Assembly (NCBI GenBank): GCA_030432855.1
Contig: JAUILM010000260.1
Location: forward strand, 1-7,763
Direction of reading: 5' to 3'
DNA length: 7,763 nucleotides
Source: Bacteroidia bacterium
GTDB taxonomy: Bacteria; Bacteroidota; Bacteroidia; Chitinophagales; Saprospiraceae
Both the position numbers and the translations under genes were made by a program. The notes beneath the pieces are model-generated. The model made no database searches and was not told the DNA's origin. It was given only the letters and a program-made list of their open reading frames with translations. This document shows, piece after piece, positions 6,733-7,763 of the stretch (positions within the stretch are counted from its first letter, which is position 1; every line of letters begins with the position of its first letter).

Positions 6733-7665
6733 GTGAAGTGTCTTTTGCAGTTTTTCAAAGGAAGGTGGTCAGTATGCGCACTCTGTTGCCTCCCCACCTT
6801 GCTGGGTCTTTGCCAGGACCTGGACAATCCCAGATTTTTCACACTCAATTTGCAAAGTTTAAATACCAGTAATCAACTGACAAACAGCTCATTGGGTTCA
6901 TTTTCTGTGCCCGAAAACGATCAAAACTTTTTGGCCGATGCTTCACTGCGATTTCCTATTAAATGGCATGGTAATCTGAAAGTGATCGGTACACTGGGTT
7001 ATGAAAGAGAAGCAGTTTTCGGCCAGTACTCATACTTTGAGGATGAAGGAGAGGATTGGGACTTTCACAATGTAAAGGGATCTGTGATATTCACCTGGCA
7101 GCAAAATGCGTCTAAACGCTATACTGCTCGTATGGCATGGAGTAGTAGCAGTACACAGTTCTTATCTTTTGCGCAAGATGCGCAGCGGCTTACCGGCCTT
7201 TTCATGGTGGAAAATGATGTGCGCAAGGGTAAGTTTGGATACGGTTTGGCAGTCTCTCATGGCCAAAATACGAATGTCTTGCCCTTGATTATTTGGGAGA
7301 AGGAACTGACAAAAGGTTATTCAGTTGATGTTTTCCTACCAAGTCGGGTTTATGTCAGAAAAAGGCTCTCTGATGCTAATGCATTCTACGGCGGACTTCG
7401 AGCGCAGTCTGCCCAATATCTATTTGAAGGAGCCTCCAATAATAGCTTGAGCGATATGAATTATCGCCGTATTACTATTCAGGGGGTATTTGGGTATGAA
7501 CGAATGATCACGCGGATGATTGGCGTGGATTTTAGTGCAGGTGTCAACCTTCCTTTTAAATCAGGAGTTTTCTCCTATGACAATGGTTGGCAGCAAATGC
7601 ATGACTTCAAGGATAAGCTGCGACCCCAGTTTCAGGCAGGGATCTTCCTGGCATTAGACCGATAA
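6733..7665 (+). CDS. Probable outer-membrane beta-barrel protein
   Basis: A 310-residue protein beginning at GTG 6733. No in-frame ATG precedes the signal peptide, and an in-frame TAG at 6700-6702 limits the upstream extension, so a non-ATG start seems real. Residues 1-27 are a Cys-rich signal peptide (WSVCALCCLPTLLGLC) with a cut before Gln28. The mature protein is almost all predicted beta: alternating hydrophobic/polar strands such as FFTLNLQSL, LKVIGTLGYEREAVFG, GSVIFTWQQ, YTARMAWSSSS, KFGYGLAVSHG, YSVDVFLPSRVYVRKRLSD, ITIQGVFGYERMI and FQAGIFLAL. Acidic loops include EDEGEDWDF. The LPLIIWEKELTKGYSVDVFLPSRVYVRKRLSD block recalls uncharacterised Bacteroidota barrels such as those labelled DUF6268; that link is from memory and tentative. 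No plug, TonB box or enzyme motif is seen. It lies 65 bases after the GH51 gene with no terminator between, so it is probably cotranscribed. A role in sugar passage is only inferred from position. Confidence 0.82.
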   Translation: MKCLLQFFKGRWSVCALCCLPTLLGLCQDLDNPRFFTLNLQSLNTSNQLTNSSLGSFSVPENDQNFLADASLRFPIKWHGNLKVIGTLGYEREAVFGQYSYFEDEGEDWDFHNVKGSVIFTWQQNASKRYTARMAWSSSSTQFLSFAQDAQRLTGLFMVENDVRKGKFGYGLAVSHGQNTNVLPLIIWEKELTKGYSVDVFLPSRVYVRKRLSDANAFYGGLRAQSAQYLFEGASNNSLSDMNYRRITIQGVFGYERMITRMIGVDFSAGVNLPFKSGVFSYDNGWQQMHDFKDKLRPQFQAGIFLALDR

Positions 7666-7696
7666 AAAAAAGCCGACAGGAAAACGCTGCCGGCTT
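7664..7696 (-). terminator. Rho-independent terminator, best oriented for a minus-strand gene
   Basis: A 10-pair stem lies at 7670-7679 and 7687-7696 with a 7-base loop. On the minus strand the RNA stem AAGCCGGCAG/CUGUCGGCUU is complete, with one G.U wobble, and runs into eight T residues (complement of A 7664-7671). On the plus strand the same position is an A.C mismatch, the tail is only moderately T-rich (ATATTTCTTC), and the upstream gene's stop codon at 7663-7665 abuts the stem. It may still act in both directions for the convergent genes. Confidence 0.85.
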
Positions 7697-7723
7697 ATAT
7701 TTCTTCATTTGATATTCGATAGC

Positions 7724-7763
7724 TTATTGGTAGCCCTGTTCGTGGACAGTTTTCACTGCTCGA
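7724..7763 (-). CDS. C-terminal tail of a minus-strand gene cut by the window edge
   Basis: Reading leftward from the right edge, one frame encodes RAVKTVHEQGYQ and a TAA stop at 7724-7726, 27 bases before the minus-strand terminator stem. That spacing is typical for a gene end, and the terminator itself implies a minus-strand gene here. A second frame stays open to a TAA at 7695-7697, which would overlap the stem, and the third stops at 7753-7755, so the frame choice is a judgement. Twelve residues are too few to identify a product. Confidence 0.45.
   Translation of the reverse strand, partial: RAVKTVHEQGYQ

Noticed and set aside
4417..7665. A polysaccharide-utilisation locus built around the GH51 gene
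   Set aside because: No SusC/SusD pair, hybrid two-component system, transporter or second glycosidase is present in the visible sequence.

Overview
The window looks like an ordinary chromosomal stretch from a member of the Bacteroidota, probably a free-living polysaccharide user. Four things point there. Starts lack Shine-Dalgarno sequences and are preceded by A-rich leaders. One gene has a TAnnTTTG-type -7 promoter box. All six readable secretory N-termini place a glutamine just after the predicted signal-peptidase site (the Bacteroidetes 'Q-rule'). The protein families seen are a PqaA-like hydrolase, Bacteroidota-style outer-membrane barrels and a GH51 enzyme. The species cannot be named from the sequence.

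Layout, left to right. Positions 1-438 (minus) hold the N-terminus of an exported protein with an STN-like domain, cut by the window edge; it may be a TonB-dependent receptor. Positions 701-2512 (minus) encode a PhoPQ-activated pathogenicity-related (PqaA/AprA-type) alpha/beta hydrolase with an added C-terminal NTF2/SnoaL-like domain. A divergent intergenic region (2513-2683) carries a good Bacteroidota promoter for that gene. Next is a plus-strand gene, 2684-4048, for a two-part protein with a C-terminal outer-membrane beta-barrel. It converges, with only 12 bases between stops, on a small minus-strand gene (4061-4297, 78 aa, function unknown).

A plus-strand group follows: an exported or lipid-anchored unknown protein (4417-5013), a secreted GH51 alpha-L-arabinofuranosidase (5120-6667) and a probable outer-membrane beta-barrel protein (6733-7665). 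The last two are 65 bases apart and are probably cotranscribed. A perfect 9-bp inverted repeat upstream of the arabinofuranosidase is a candidate operator. The right edge has a hairpin terminator oriented mainly for a minus-strand gene, whose last 12 codons may be visible at 7724-7763.

Functionally this is an envelope/secretome neighbourhood. The one confident pathway link is arabinose release from arabinan or arabinoxylan by the GH51 enzyme, perhaps together with the downstream barrel. No SusC/SusD pair, transporter or regulator gene is visible, so it is not a recognisable complete polysaccharide-utilisation locus. I found no RNA genes, mobile elements, CRISPR arrays or defence systems. No intergenic gap exceeds 300 bases; the longest, 439-700, shows no convincing gene or terminator. 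I see no strong case for a wholly new system. The most unusual items are the hydrolase-NTF2 fusion and the uncharacterised exported proteins.
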